Source of the DNA: Ephemerocybe angulata
Taxonomy: Eukaryota; Basidiomycota; Agaricomycetes; Agaricales; Psathyrellaceae
Direction: 5' to 3'
Assembly: GCA_013368325.1 (NCBI GenBank)
Contig: JAACJK010000058.1
Coordinates: 372,001-436,000, forward strand
DNA length: 64,000 nucleotides
Below, piece by piece: positions 23,479-36,398 of this stretch (position 1 is the stretch's first letter; the number at the start of each line of letters is the position of its first letter). The notes under the pieces were generated by a model that was given only the letters and a program-made list of their open reading frames with translations, was not told the DNA's origin and searched no databases. The translations under genes were made by a program, and so were the position numbers.

Positions 23479-24907
23479 ATGGCAATTCAGCCGTTCCCTT
23501 CTACAATGTCGTTCGACGAGCATCACGAAAACTGTTCCGACTTGGAATCTCCAAGATGCCGACCACGGAAATCTATACTCAAAATGCAGAAGCGCCCGTC
23601 GATCGCAACACTTCGTCCATTGACCCGAGTTATAACGGATCGGTTTCCCCTCGAGCTCTTCCGAATCGTCATCGAGTGCGCCCAGCAAGACCGAGCTACA
23701 TTGGCAGCGTGCAGCCTTGTCTGTCGAGCTTGGCTTCCTATCTCAAGGGAACACTTTCATCCTCGTATCACTGTCCACCCGGGGAACGCAGTGCGCTTTA
23801 TGGACATCATGTCATCCCCGCTCATGACTCTCCAAACAAGTATCCGCCACCTCGTTATCCAGAAGCAGCAAGCCGTCGTCGACCATTTCTTCCTACTTCA
23901 CTCCCCAGCAAACATCCCCGTATCGGCGAAACCGAACCAACCGCCCAAACCACATCCGTCCTTCGAAGTGTCCCACATCCTCGCCAAGGCCGCCTCACTC
24001 CCGTATATCACCAAACTCACACTGCAAAAAGGCTATGGCGAAAGCTCGGCCATGGCACACCACCTGAGGGAATTCCTTTACTTGGAAGAACTCGAAATCC
24101 GCAGTTTCGAGTTTACCTCCTTCGCCGACCTCGCCGCCGTAATATCGGCACAGCAAAATGTGCGTCGTTTGGCCTTGACAGATGTCGCATGGGGAGCCAA
24201 ATCCCTCACACCTGCACACGGAACCGCACTGCCCACGCATCAGGCAACACAGACATGCGCACTTCCCAACCTCCGCCGGCTGGAGCTCTTCATGGAACGC
24301 CAGGGCGAGCTGTTCAACTGGATACTCGGAAAGCCATCAATCCCACCAGTCGAATATGTTGAGCTCGGAGGCATCACAGAAGTCGACGACGCCATCGCAG
24401 TCAGCCGTTTCTTGCGCGGTCTTGGCCCCGTCCTGAAGCACCTCAGGTTATACAGCCCGAGCAGGATTAGTCAAGGTGAGGAACTCGAGGCACGAATGAT
24501 AGAACTGCAAACGCTGACCACTGCTTCTTGATGTGCTATCAATAGTTAACCTCGTACACAACACCGGGCTTCAGTCTTTGAAGATCAGCCATCTGCACAT
24601 CGGTCAACACGACCGGAAGGAAGGAGAAAGGGCTACCTCAGCAGGCGACGAAGTCTGCACCATCCTCTCCCAGCTCTGCTCCCCGCACATTACCGCAATC
24701 AGCCTCCAGCTCCTTTTCAACGAGCCAGAGTGCTTCGCGTTCATCGACTGGGGCCAGGTCGCGCGCACGCTTGCATTACCGCGATATCAAAACCTGCAAC
24801 TGATGGAGCTTCGCATACCACGGCTGAAGCGCTGGATGGCTACAACCATCATGAGGACCTTGCCGAGCATCGCGAGTAGGGGTATTCTTTCCGTGGCGAA
24901 TGGGTAA
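23479..24907 (+). CDS. F-box protein
   Basis: Exons 23479-24475 and 24546-24907 (CAAG|GTGAGG ... AATAG|TTAAC) give 452 aa. The F-box is 'DRFPLELFRIVIECAQQDRA' followed by 'LAACSLVCRAWLPISREHF', a form common in basidiomycete F-box families. Leucine-rich segments follow ('YLEELEIRSFEF', 'NVRRLALTDVAW', 'NLRRLELFMERQ', 'VLKHLRLYSPSR', 'GLQSLKISHLHI'). It likely acts as an SCF ubiquitin-ligase substrate receptor of unknown target. The ATG at 23506 (MSFDEHH) is an alternative start. Its stop lies only 19 bp from the stop of the opposing synthetase gene. Confidence 0.88.
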
Positions 24908-24926
24908 GGAATTACAACATTCCCTA

Positions 24927-27900
24927 TCAGTGATGCAGTGCATTGGAGCAGCGACCACACAGTGTTTCCTCCTCTGGCCTTGTATATGTCCAGCAGCGAG
25001 GGCACTTGTGTGACGGTGCCGCATGGACGCGGATAGCGAGCTCCAGCCCGGATGCTATGTTGGTCAAAGTCAAGACCAATATTGTGTGGTGATTGTTGGA
25101 GACGTACCAGTCTTGAATGTTCCGTTGTATAGCCAGCCCTCCGTGGGGCCGTGTTCGCTGAGCGCGTTGACAATGTTCGCGCCAGAAACGATAAACAGAG
25201 TTTTCAGTGTATCAACTGCAATGTATAGTATGAGCAACCAAACCAATAGATGTACATTAAACATGCGACGAACCTCCTTGCTTCTGCAGCAATAGCGCGA
25301 ATTCATCGCTTGATGCACCTTCGGGGATGACGATATCCACGGCAGCTTCGAGAGAGCTTCGAATGTGCCTTACCACGAGAAAGGTTAGTTTCCATCTTAC
25401 TTGATCGGATGACACCTACTTGTTCATGCGAGCCTGTTCTAGCTGAGCTAGCACCGAGCTTCGGAGTCGCATATAGGTCTCCATCTGCGCAGCTGCCGTT
25501 GGATCATGCCATTCAGAGCCCTAGAACCAAGTTATGAGATCGGCCGCCCAACGAACATAAGGTTGTTACTCACCAGCGGGGTCCACGGCGTCATAAACGC
25601 AGAGGTAGCGTCACCAACTCTTGTGGTGTGGATTTCCTCCGCAAGGTGCGGGAGAATAGGGGCTATAACTTTAGTAAGGGAGTCAAGAATCTATCGGGCC
25701 ATTAGGGAAGAATAGATCGAAAAGGATATTCCGCCACATACATGGTTCAAGACGGTAATGACACCCCGTCTCGCCGTACCATTAATAGCATCGGCGTAAA
25801 GACAGTCCTTCGTGATGTCGAAATAGAATGAGGAGAGTGTGATATTAGTAAAGTGAGTAAGGGCGTTAGCGACTAGAAGATAGATGATTAGATTTACTGA
25901 ACTTCAAGGGGAATGGATATGACTTGCCTTTCGCAAAATTATAGGTTGTGTAGCCATCTAGGGCAGTCTGTTCTAGTTTGTAGAGTTCGTGCATGATATA
26001 TCGTTCAATCTAGGACTTCCGTATAAGTCCAGAACCCTCGACAACAGTCAAGAATATGCCTCACCAGATCCAACTTTTCTCTTGGCACCTTTTCTAGTTG
26101 CTGCCTTCCAGCAACGCCATCCATGTTCCCGAGGCAGAACCGAGCGGAGTTACGAATTTTCCTGTACGATTCTGCGCTCTGCGATAGCACAGTAGGGCCG
26201 ATAGACATGTCGCGCCAGTACTCCACGGTGGCAGCCCAAAGCCGTAGTACGTCAGCGCCATAGGCAGGTTCCTTCTTCTTGTCCTGCAGTCCCTATGAGC
26301 GTCAAACTTACAAGATGAAAGGAAATGCGTACCTTCCCACCGTTAATGACGGTCAAAGGGCTGACGATGTTGCCAAGGGACTTGCTCATCTTCCTCCCTT
26401 TCTCATCCAAAACCATACCATGCGTAAGAAGCATGGCGTACGGGCTAGATGGCTTCTCGGTCTTGGGGGCTGCTCCAACAGCAGTGAGCAACTGACTTTG
26501 GAACCAGCCACGGTGCTGGTCAGATCCTTCCAAACAGACATCGGCATGGAACCTTCTAGTGGGGCTTTGCCCAACGCCCATATCGGGGAGCATCGACCAC
26601 GAGCTGCCGCTGTCGAACCAGACATCCATCGTGTCAGTACCCTTCCTATAGATATCGGATGCCTGGAGGTTTTTGGCCTTCAAATCTCCTAGGATCGAGG
26701 GAGGGAGGAATTCTTCAACGGGTCCTGACCACCAGTAGCTTGTACCCTTCTTTTCGATGACGGAAAGGATGTGGTCCAAAGTGGAGGAGTTGAGGATGGC
26801 TTTGTCTGTGGCGATCTCGTAGAGAGCAGGTATGGGAACGCCCCAGACTCGTTGACGAGAAATACACCATTCTGAGCGAGACTTTACGAATGCCTCGAGG
26901 CGGTTGCGGGCTGCAATTCTGCGTCAGGTTGACCTTTCCCTTGATCGAAAGACGTCTGCTCACAAACGGGAGGAATAAAGGCAACTCCTTGAAGGGCTTC
27001 AAGAGCATTCTCTTTGATATCGTCCAGATTGGCAAACCACTGTGAGGTCGCACTGAACGAAAGTTAACACAGGAAGGTAAGCGTCATTGAGAGACAGACT
27101 CACGTCAGGATGATAGGTTCGTCTGTCTTCCAGTCATAGGGATATCTATGCTTGATGCGTTTGACTTTCACGACCTGGCCGACCTCTCGAAGCAAGTCTA
27201 CAGCGGCCCTGGACCCTTCCTTCAGAACCGATTTATTGACGAGTTTCTCTGCAGCTTCCTCTCCCACAACCTCAGCTACGGACCCAACGAACTCTCCCGC
27301 CGAGCCGACGTGACAGATCATAGAATGAGAATTGGAGATCAGGCCTTGAGCGCGGAAGGCTTGGTAGTCCTCCGTTCCGTGTGCGGGTGCGCAGTGGACT
27401 AGGCCAGTACCAGAATCTGAAGTGACGTGAGATGCGGGGACGACTTTCAGTGCCTGTGTCGAAGCATTCGGGAGGGCGCTGAAGATAGGTCGGTAGGAGG
27501 TTCCCAGAAGGACTTGTCCACTGAGCTGAGCCAGGACTTCTGTCTGGCCGATGATATCAGTTAAGGCCTCTACGCGGTCTTTGGCGACTATCAAAACTCC
27601 TTCCTGAGACTTGACAACAGAGTACATCAAGTCGGGGTGAACTGCAATACCCTATGTATAGTTAGTACGCGGCAAACATGCTACCAAGGGAACACACCAT
27701 GTTCGCAGTCAATGTCCACGGCGTTGTTGTCCATACGAGAAGCTTGACGTCCTGTGAATCCAGCATGGAGCGCAAGGTCTCGTTAGGAGTCTCCTCCAAG
27801 TCGAATGTCACATAAACTGAATGAGAGACGTGGTCGTCTTTGTACTCCAATTCGGCTTCTGCGAGTGCGGACAGGGACGACGGGGAGTAGTGAACCGGAC

Positions 27901-28655
27901 GATAATGCCTGTAAATCAATCCCTTCTCCACCATCTTCTGGAAGATACGAAGTTGGCGCATCTCGTATTTGTGGTCCAACGTGCGATAAATTTTGCCTTC
28001 AGAGTCCCAGTCGGCCATAATACCAAGCGCTCTGAACTGCGCCTTCTGGGATTCGACTTCGTTCGACGCTGTAGCTCGACATGCTTCTCGGATTTCGCTG
28101 GGGGAAAGCTGGGAGACATGTACTTTGAGGTCTTTCAGAGTCTTGTTTTCGATGGGAAGGCCGTGACAGTCCCAACCAGGGATGTAGCTAGACAAGGTTC
28201 AATGGGCGCTCCAGTTGGAAGTAACAGACGTACTGAACGCGCCTGCCTTGCAGGAGATGGAACCGGTTTATCATATCCTTCAGCACTTTGTTCAGAGCAT
28301 GACCCATATGAAGGTTCCCGTTCGCGTATGGTGGTCCATCGTGAAGCACAAACACTGGGCCCTTGTTGTTCTCCCACTACGAAAGTCAGCATGGTCATTG
28401 ACTTGTTCAAACAAGCGCCCGTACCTGCCATTTGTAAAGGCTGTCGCAGGTCAAAGCTCTATACTTCCCCTCCACATCCGCTACGTTCGCCCACAGAGGA
28501 AATGGTGTGTTCGGAAGCTGCAAGGTCTTTGCGAAAGCCTTGCTGTCGAGTTTGGCTTGTTCTGACGAGGTGGAAGCAGTCGACGCGTATCCGGCGCGTA
28601 GTCTAGAGGTTAGGATGGCTAGCCCTGCTCTAGGGCAAGTTGCCCTGCGGAGCAT
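24927..28655 (-). CDS. ISM1: Mitochondrial isoleucyl-tRNA synthetase
   Basis: A class I synthetase split into roughly a dozen exons. The N-terminus [20 protein letters not shown] is a basic mitochondrial presequence. The HIGH motif is '[17 protein letters not shown]' in exon 2, then '[15 protein letters not shown]', the editing (CP1) domain with 'VWTTTPWTL' and '[17 protein letters not shown]', '[10 protein letters not shown]', and KMSKS in '[13 protein letters not shown]'. The anticodon-binding helices follow, and the C-terminus carries CPRC...CGRC, the zinc-binding ending of bacterial and mitochondrial IleRS. The last exon joins at about 25039 and stops at TGA 24927-24929. It attaches isoleucine to mitochondrial tRNA-Ile. 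The start at 28655 is the first ATG giving a targeting sequence. No breaks were found. Confidence 0.93.
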
Positions 28656-30420
28656 TGAGAGACGTCGCTCAGCGGACGAGGACTAGGTGGTGGTGGTGAA
28701 TAACCTTGGACGAGTGGACGTTGACGGGAACTGTCGGTGATCTACATTTTGGGATGCGGACCGCACGGTCCGCTTTGGTTGCCGGTCGTCGTTTCGATCC
28801 CTCTTGAGGCCACATTGCTGTAGCCCGAGTCAAAGCACCCACGAGGACACGTAAGTAGGCAATCCTAGTCAAAGCTCAGGGATGGATTTATTGTACTATG
28901 CATCTGACTGCGAATGCTATGATGACGCGACGGTGGCAAAGTTGCGAATGGCAGTAAATATGAAGGAAGGCCGGTAGTCCAAGTACAAAACAAAACCCAA
29001 GAGACAAGTATCAGTCAGAACAGCCCGTCAGGGACTTTGGCCTTAATAATGGGCCAAAGCCAAAAGAATGGGAAAGCATGAGTTATATCCTAGTCCATGC
29101 GTGCCGTGTATCGAGATCGTCAATTGAAGGCTCGGCTTCCCGTGAGCCTACGAGATAAACTGCTCGGCTTCCCGTGAGCCTACGAGATAAACTGCTCGTC
29201 TTCCCGTGCAGCGGACATTGACTTCCAATTTACCATAGTCCATGCTGGGCCTAGAGGTGAACAGTCGCAGCCAGCTCCCCCAACATTAGGCTTGCCCAAG
29301 GTCTGTCGCCTGCGCCTCCCGCAGGTACCACACAAATCTGTTTCGATAATGGTCTGACCCCAATCATAGTACTTAGGCGCCCAAAACCAATTGCGTATAC
29401 GTAATCACATCTAAACGCTGCTTTGAACGGCTCAGTAGCTAGACCGCTCGATCGCATCGTTAGCGTTTGAATAGATAGTACTAAGTACCATCTGACATGC
29501 CGAAGCTCACGAACGACCCCAGCAGGCATAGTCTATAAACACAAAACTCGATCTCCTCACCAAATTCACACAAGTCACATTGCCAATTTCACCGACCCAC
29601 TGATCCAAGGTTGATCCAAGGCAAGCAAGCCGGACCCAAGAACCTCGCAAAGCCCGCGCATTGAATCGCAAACACCAATCATCGACATGCAAGGTTCCAA
29701 AAGCGCTCGTGTATTGAAAACACGTTGCATGCGACATGAAATGAGGGTGCGAATAAGGGTGACTAGCCTCATGCTGCGAGACGAAGGCGGAAAGAGGTGA
29801 TATGCCAGGGTCCTATTAGAGTCAAGCCTCGAGGGCAAGATGAGCGTCTTGCCCTTCCTTCCTCCCCGCTGCCTGCCTGCGTTCTGACTGTCAAGTCATA
29901 GACGGGTTTGAACTCATATTTTATCGAATTGAATATGGTAAGATTGGGAAGGAAATTGTTCAGCGAATCTACACTTATGTCAAGGAGTACTGCTACTACT
30001 ACTAAATGAATTGTAAGGTAGCAAATTCTATCGGTGGTGTCGGACGGTATCGTGGTGGAGGATGGAAGCGGAAGCACAGCTACACGGATGCGAAAAGGGT
30101 ATACAGAACAAGATAAGTAATCGAACAACAAGTGCACTGGAGATGGTGAAAACACTGATACATACATAAATACAGAGGAGAGGGAAAACAAGACGATGGA
30201 TGGATGGATAGTATGGGGATGCGACAGCAAAGCGAACTCGGAAGACGAAGGTATCCATAAATACAACAACCCAGTGGGCAGACGAACACGAAATAAATCA
30301 ACAAGAAAAAAGGTCAAAAGAAGAAAGGAAAAGGAAAGAGAAAAAAAAGTGTGGCATAGTCATAGATCATAGAGCACGAAAGAGCGAGCAAGAAAGGTGC
30401 GCATAGGATGGACGAATCGT
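28656..30420. other. Intergenic between two minus-strand genes
   Basis: About 1.8 kb holding the synthetase promoter (right of 28655) and the 3' region of the large gene ending at 30421. A 32-bp tandem repeat lies at 29131-29208. A minus-strand frame at 29769-30317 is hydrophobic and probably an untranslated tail. No gene is supported. Confidence 0.6.
29131..29208. repeat. 32-bp tandem repeat, about 2.4 copies
   Basis: Two identical 32-bp units beginning CTCGGCTTCCCGTGAGCC (29131-29162, 29163-29194) are followed by a partial third copy with one change (CTCGTCTTCCCGTG, 29195-29208). This is a simple minisatellite in non-coding DNA. Confidence 0.92.
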
Positions 30421-33400
30421 TCAGAATAATTTACCACCGGCACCCACCTTACTCCTCTTCATATTTTCCAGCATCTGCATCTTCTCAAACTTCGCGAACG
30501 CCTCCGCACCACTCGTATCAAGCGCCGGGCCCTCCTCGACCGTCGACCCCCACCCCGAGCTCGTCTTCGACGTCCTCCCACTCTGCTGTTGCTGCGCCGC
30601 GGCCGCCTTCTGCGCCTGCTTCTGCTCCCACAGCGACCCCGACGCACTCGGCATCCCACCACCAGCACCCCCACGGTGATGCACAGGGAAGCCCCCAGGT
30701 ACCCCACCAACGGGCGACACCAACTCGTCCGACTCAGACGACGACGTCGGCGTCGCCATCGCTGGCGGCGCCAGACCCGCCTTGTACCTCGCAGCAAACG
30801 CCGCCTGCGCACTCCCACTCGCACTGCTGGCACTACTGGCAGTAGCTGACGATGCAGGCCGCGGCGCCGCAGTGCTCGAGACCGTGTTCCACCTCGGCCG
30901 CTTCGCCTTAAGCGTCGCGTCCCAGTCGCTCGCGGCGCCCGACGCCGACGATCCTCCTCCTCCTTTCCCCATCTGAGCTTGCATCTGCAGCTTCGCCGCC
31001 TCCACCGCGAACCGCGCCTCATTCATCGAAGGAGGGAAATCATCCGCAGGTGACGTTGGGGCCGTTGACGGTGCAACACTGCTATTCGCCGACGCATACG
31101 CATCGAAATTCGGTCCATGCGCATCCCGCCGGTCGTAGTCGAAGATATTGTTGAAGCTCGTCGGAGGCACGCTCGGGCGGGGGTGCTGCACCGGCAACTC
31201 CGGGGACGGGCTCGCTCCCACAGGTAAGAGGAGGAACCTCGAGTCGAACGGCAGGCTCCCTTCCTGCATAGCATCCGTCTCCGACTCGTCGGGAACCTCC
31301 TCCAGCATAACCGTCTTCGGTTGCGCCGACAGACCGTTGCGCGCCTTCTTCCCGACAGGCACGGCCTTGGCCGGCTTCTTCGCGGGGCCTGCCGTCCACC
31401 CGCCCCTGACAGCGCCTTGTTCCTCCTGCACATCGGGCTCAGAGTTCCTCCTCACCTTAGCAGCGCTCTGCACAACAGCAGGCGTCGACACCGCCGCAGG
31501 CCTCGAGCTCGCCCGACTCCACAAAGACTCCCGAATGCTCTCAGGAATAGGGTTGCTATCGATCGCTCCACCCAGACCCGCAGCACTTGGTGGACTGCCC
31601 TTCCCACTCCCATTCGCCCCCATCGTACTCCCATCTTTTTCACCCTGCGCCTGCGTCACAGCCTGCTTCCTCAACATCCCCGCACGCGGCGTCGTAAGCA
31701 CCTCCTCCCCTAACAGCGAGCCCTTCTGCCCGAGCCCCTGCGTCTTTATACCCCACCCAGGCTGCACTTTGATCGTGGCCGCCGCGGGCTTGGGCGTCGA
31801 TGAGCTCTCGTTCCACTCCGACAGCATTGAACTCGCGAGCGACAGTGGTGCTTGCCCCTTCGTCCCTGAGCCCTCCTCCTCCCACTTCTCTTTCGAGTCT
31901 GCCTTCGCGTTGGCCTTTGTCGCCGCAGGTGTCACCTTCTTCTCCTCAACGGGCTCGGGTTCGTTCTTCGCAGCAGCGGGCGCCTTCTTCATCGCAGCCT
32001 TCTGTTTCTTCGTCTGCTTCTTCGCCGCACCCTTCACCTCCTTCGCAGGTGGGGGCGGGGGCGGAGACGCCTTCTTCAACGCGGCGGCGGCGGCAGCTGC
32101 CTGCGCTCTCTTCTCCTCCTCCTCCTCCTCCTTCCTCGCTTGCTCCTCAGCAGCGGCGGCGGCGGCGGCCTCAGCCTCGGCCTGCGCTTGAGCAGCCTTA
32201 GCCGCCCGCCGCGCCTTCGCGTTCATAGGAGCAGCCGGCGCCGGCGCCGGAGCTGGGGGAGGCGGGGCAGCTTTCTTCGGGGGCAAAGTAGGCGGCGTGG
32301 CCGCCGTCACAGTCGCCCTGCGCACCTGTGTCTGCCCACCAAACCATCCACCTGACATTTCGTCTTCGCTCTCCTCCTCGCTCCCACTCTCCTCATCGCT
32401 ACTCAGCCTTCCCCCATTCTTCTTTTGCTGCTGTTGGGGCTGCTGCTTCGCAGGAGCAGGAGCGGGATCACGCGTTCCAGCCCCACCGAGCCCAGCAAAG
32501 GGGTTTAACCCACCCAGCCCCATCGACGTGAACTTCCGCGTCCCATCCAACAGACTCGCCAGCGGACTCGTCGTCGTCGGCGTCTTGTTCAACACCCCGC
32601 TACTCGTGCTACTATTCAACGCGTCCTTATCCACACTCTCCTTAATCCCCCACCCCTGCTTCGCATTCTCCCCACCCCCATTCTTCTCGGTGCCCTTCCC
32701 AGCGTTGTTCTTGTTACCGCCAGCAGAAGCAGGCGACGGCCGAGCATTCGCCCTTCCCCCAGCACCAGCACCCTGTCCAAGCAAAGCCTGCGCCTGAGCC
32801 TGCTGCCTCGCAAATGCCGCAGCCTGCCTCTCCCTATGCGCCCTCTCCTCCTCGCTCTCATACTCCCCATACCCCGCATCCCCCGACGTATCATACTCAT
32901 ACTCGCCATAAGTCCCTCTCCCTTGTCCTTGTCCTTGTCCCTGCTGCTGCTTCTGTTTCTGCTGGCCCCTCGGCGCAGGAGCAGGAGCCGGCGCCTGATA
33001 CCCAAACCCACTCATCGCAGCCCTCAGTTCCTCCGGCACCTCCGCGTCCATCCCAAAGTCAAACTCGCCCATCCCCATCCCGCTCGCATTCCCCTCGTCC
33101 GCACTGCTCCCATAATACGACGACCCCGCGCCCGACCCGCGGCTATACCCGCGCTCCGAGTACACAGACTCATCCTTCTCATACCGCATACCCCTCGAAG
33201 GATCAAACGTCTCGTACTTATTCTGCTGCTGCTGCTGCTGAGGTTGGTGCTGGCGATGCTGCTGCTGCCGCTGTTGTTGCGCATGATGATGAGGCATATG
33301 CGGCTGATACCCCGCATGATGCATCCCATACTCCCCATACCCCTCCTCCTCATACTCCTCCTCATAATCCCCCTCCTCCTCATCTTCCTCCTCCAAACTA

Positions 33401-36398
33401 CCCTCCCGCCTCGCCCACTCCTGCGCCTCCGCGCCCTCCATCAACTTCGCCGGATCCCACGCCGGCATCGGCCTCGGGCGCGCGATCACCATCTCCGGGC
33501 TCTTCGACGGCGGCCTCCGCGCACCCGCCGTCGGCGGGCGCCTCAACAAACTATTATTTGCAAGTCCCTGGCTCTGCGCCCGTGCGTGACCCTGGTGTTG
33601 ATTCTGCGCTTGTCCCTGTCCTTGACCTTGGGGATAGCCAAGCTGACTGGGATGGTTCTGAGGACCAGGGTGCTGGGAGTGCATTCCGGACGCCGGCGGG
33701 TCCCAGAACGACGCTGGGCTCGCGTTGTTGCTGCTCGACGCGGACGACGAGGTCGGTGAGAACAGCGGTGGACTATAATGCTGCCCTTGCTGCCCTTGCT
33801 GCTGTTGCCCCTGGTGCTGCTGCTGTCCATAGCCCTGGCCCAACCCCTGTTGCTGCATCCCGTACGGGCTCCCGTGCCCACCCTGTAACGGCACGCCGTA
33901 CGGACTCCCAGTCCCACCCTGATGCGCACCATACGGGCCATCCTGTTGGGGAGGACGCCACGTCTGCTGTTGCTGCTGCTGGTACCCATACTGTTGCTGT
34001 TGTTGCTGAGCGTGGTACGCAGAGGGAGGTGATGGGTGCTGAGGCTGTGGCTGGTGCTGCACAAGCGCAAGGGGGTTATGACTCTGGTATTCATCATGGT
34101 CATCGTCCTCCATCCCAAACCCTCCAGGCATCGGCATCTCGCGCTCCATATCCACATCCCTATACTCGTCCAGCCACTTCGTGTCCTGCGGGCCATAGCC
34201 ATTTCCTCGCTGCTGAGCATGTGCCTGGTTGTTATTGTTGTTGCCACCCCACGACGGCACAAGCGCGAGGGATAAGTTGAGGGAGGAGGAGGAGGAAGAC
34301 GCGGAGGAGGTGAGGTGGGCGAGCGCGTGGTGCCGCCGTCGGCGCTCTTCGGCGACGATCTCTTTGCGCTCAGCCTCTTTGGAGGCTTGGAGCTGCCGCA
34401 TGTAATTTTGGTGTGCCTCTATGAGGCTTTTATGGTCGGCGAGCTGAAGGGAAGGGGGTTAGTGACATTGTCGTCGTATGCAATCGATGGAGGGTAATGG
34501 ATGGATGGGGCATGAGTATGATATAAGGGTGTGGAAGAAGGATGAAGGGATGTGATATGGAGAAGAGAAGAAAAGAGAGAGCACGAGAAAAAGGTTAAAA
34601 GAACGAGCACTCACCCCGCCCCTCCCCCGCATCTTCATCATCTCCACAACAAGCCCTACCTCCCTCTCCGCCGCCTCCCTATGAAACTCCACAATCTTCG
34701 CAACCCGCACCTCCATCTTAAACCTCTCAAACTCCCTCACCCCGTCCTCCCCATACTCACGAACATCCCCCTCCCCCCGCTCGCCCTCATCCTCCGAAAG
34801 GATGGGCCCAATATACGGCGGCGACCCCGCCTTTGAATGATACGGATAACTCGACAGCGACGTCCCCGAATTAGACGTGCCTATCGACCCAGACGAGTTC
34901 GACGACGACGTCGAGGACGACGCCGACACCGGCACAACAGCCGTCGACGTGCTCGACCCAAACGCTGACACAGGCACAAGCGCCGAACCCGCTGCAGCAG
35001 CCGCGCTCGCCGACGCACTACTCCCACCAGCATTTGCGTTATTAAAGGCAGAAGCCGAGGCCGAGGCGCTTGCGGACGCCGATGCCGATGTGGATTTGGA
35101 GGGCCGGGCTTTCGAGGCGGAGGTCGTGCCCGAGTCGGGCGGGGACGTCCCGAAGAGCGACGTGGACACAGCTGTGTACGCCGAGCTCGCCCAACTCTGC
35201 TGCTGCCGCTGCTGCCCCTGCCCCTGCTGCTGAGACAGCTTGGACGCCGTGTTCACACTCGCTGTGTTGGCGAGCGCAAGAGGGTTGTTGCCCGCCGTCC
35301 CGCTGCTACCGGTGTACGCCCCGTAGAAGTTCTTTGCAGGCGGCTGCGCAGGGGACGCGTTGGCTGAGGGGTGGCGTGAAGATGAGGGCTCACTGCTGCT
35401 CCAATGTGCGTAGGCGGGCTCGTAGGGGGACGTGCGCCATGCCGACGACGAGGTGGATGTGGACGTTGAGGTAGAGGTGGAGATAGGGGGCGCGGTGAGT
35501 GTTGAGGCAAAGTTAGTGTTGTTGGTGTACGCCGAATGCTGGGGGTATGCAGAGGGGGGCAGGTTGGAGGAGGCGGAGGTGTGCCCGAGTGCAAAGGGCA
35601 CGCGGAGCGGGAGGCCTTCGTCCTCCGAGGGCAGGTCGTGCGTCGCTACAGCCTACATCACATCAATCGTGGTAGAGAAGGGTATCAAGAGTAGTCGTTA
35701 GAAAGAAATGCTAAACGAGATGTGGAAGGAAGTGTACGTACGACATGGAACAGGAACCCCTGAGCACCGTCATCGTCGTCTGCGCCGTCGTCGCTACCAT
35801 CTCTGTCGTCGTCGGAGTGCAGCTCGCTGGGATTGACAAACTCGTACCCGCTCGTGGAGCTGAGCGAGCTCGTCGAGTGCGACGAGAAGATCTGCGTCGG
35901 GGCTTGCAGCAGCGTCGAGGACGAAGCCGAAGCCGAGGAAATGGTGGAGGCGGAGGCGTGCGGTACGAGGCTCATCGAATTATCGTGCTCCTCCGTCGGT
36001 GTCGAATCGTTGCCACTCGAGCTGGCTGAGGCACCTGTACTATCCGTGGGGGTATTGCTGTTACTGTTCGTCGTCGCCGCTGATGGTGTCCCCGTCGCCG
36101 TTGATGCTGTCGCCGGCGATGCCCCTGATGGCGTGGGGCCCAGCGCCGCCTCCATCGCCTTCCTCTCCGCCGCACTCATTTCGCCCCAATCCGCATCCTT
36201 CAGCCCCGCGCCCGCCAGCCGGCGCTGCCACTCTTCTCTATGCTTAGCCTGGGCACTCGAGTCTGTCTTCGCATTGCGCTTCCCCGTGGCCTGCGTCGTC
36301 CGCCACTGCTCGAAGGTGCGCCAAAGCGTCCTTACCCGCTGTGCGGGGGGTGTGGGCTGCACCAGCGAGGTGCCGCTTGACGGTGTGGATGTGGACAT
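30421..36398 (-). CDS. Large low-complexity, probably disordered protein (1,905 aa)
   Basis: Three exons (36398-35742, 35652-34615, 34443-30421), all in phase 0, encode 1,905 aa. Residues 1-90 are the best-ordered N-terminal part ('VRTLWRTFEQWRTTQATGKR', 'HREEWQRRLAGAGL'). A Ser/Asn/Ala-rich region follows. A conserved-looking helical segment spans the exon 2/3 join ('REFERFKMEVRVAKIVEFHR' through 'DHKSLIEAHQNYMRQLQASKEAER'), then long Gln/Gly, Pro and Ala/Lys tracts with poly-Q around 33225-33280. The C-terminus ends in a helix 'FAKFEKMQMLENMKRSKVG'. I do not recognise the family. The layout suits a scaffold or condensate-forming protein. The start at 36398 is the first ATG in frame. Large antisense frames here are shadows of its biased composition. 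Confidence 0.8.

Noticed and set aside
29131..29208. Tandem repeat considered as a CRISPR array
   Set aside because: Units are directly adjacent without spacers, and the genome is eukaryotic.
29769..30317. 182-codon hydrophobic minus-strand frame
   Set aside because: It lies just downstream of the large gene's stop, has alternating overlapping frames and no family features. More likely 3' UTR.
32814..34280. 488-codon plus-strand open frame
   Set aside because: It is antisense to the 1,341-codon exon of the large minus-strand gene and made of Pro/Ser/His low complexity. A shadow frame.
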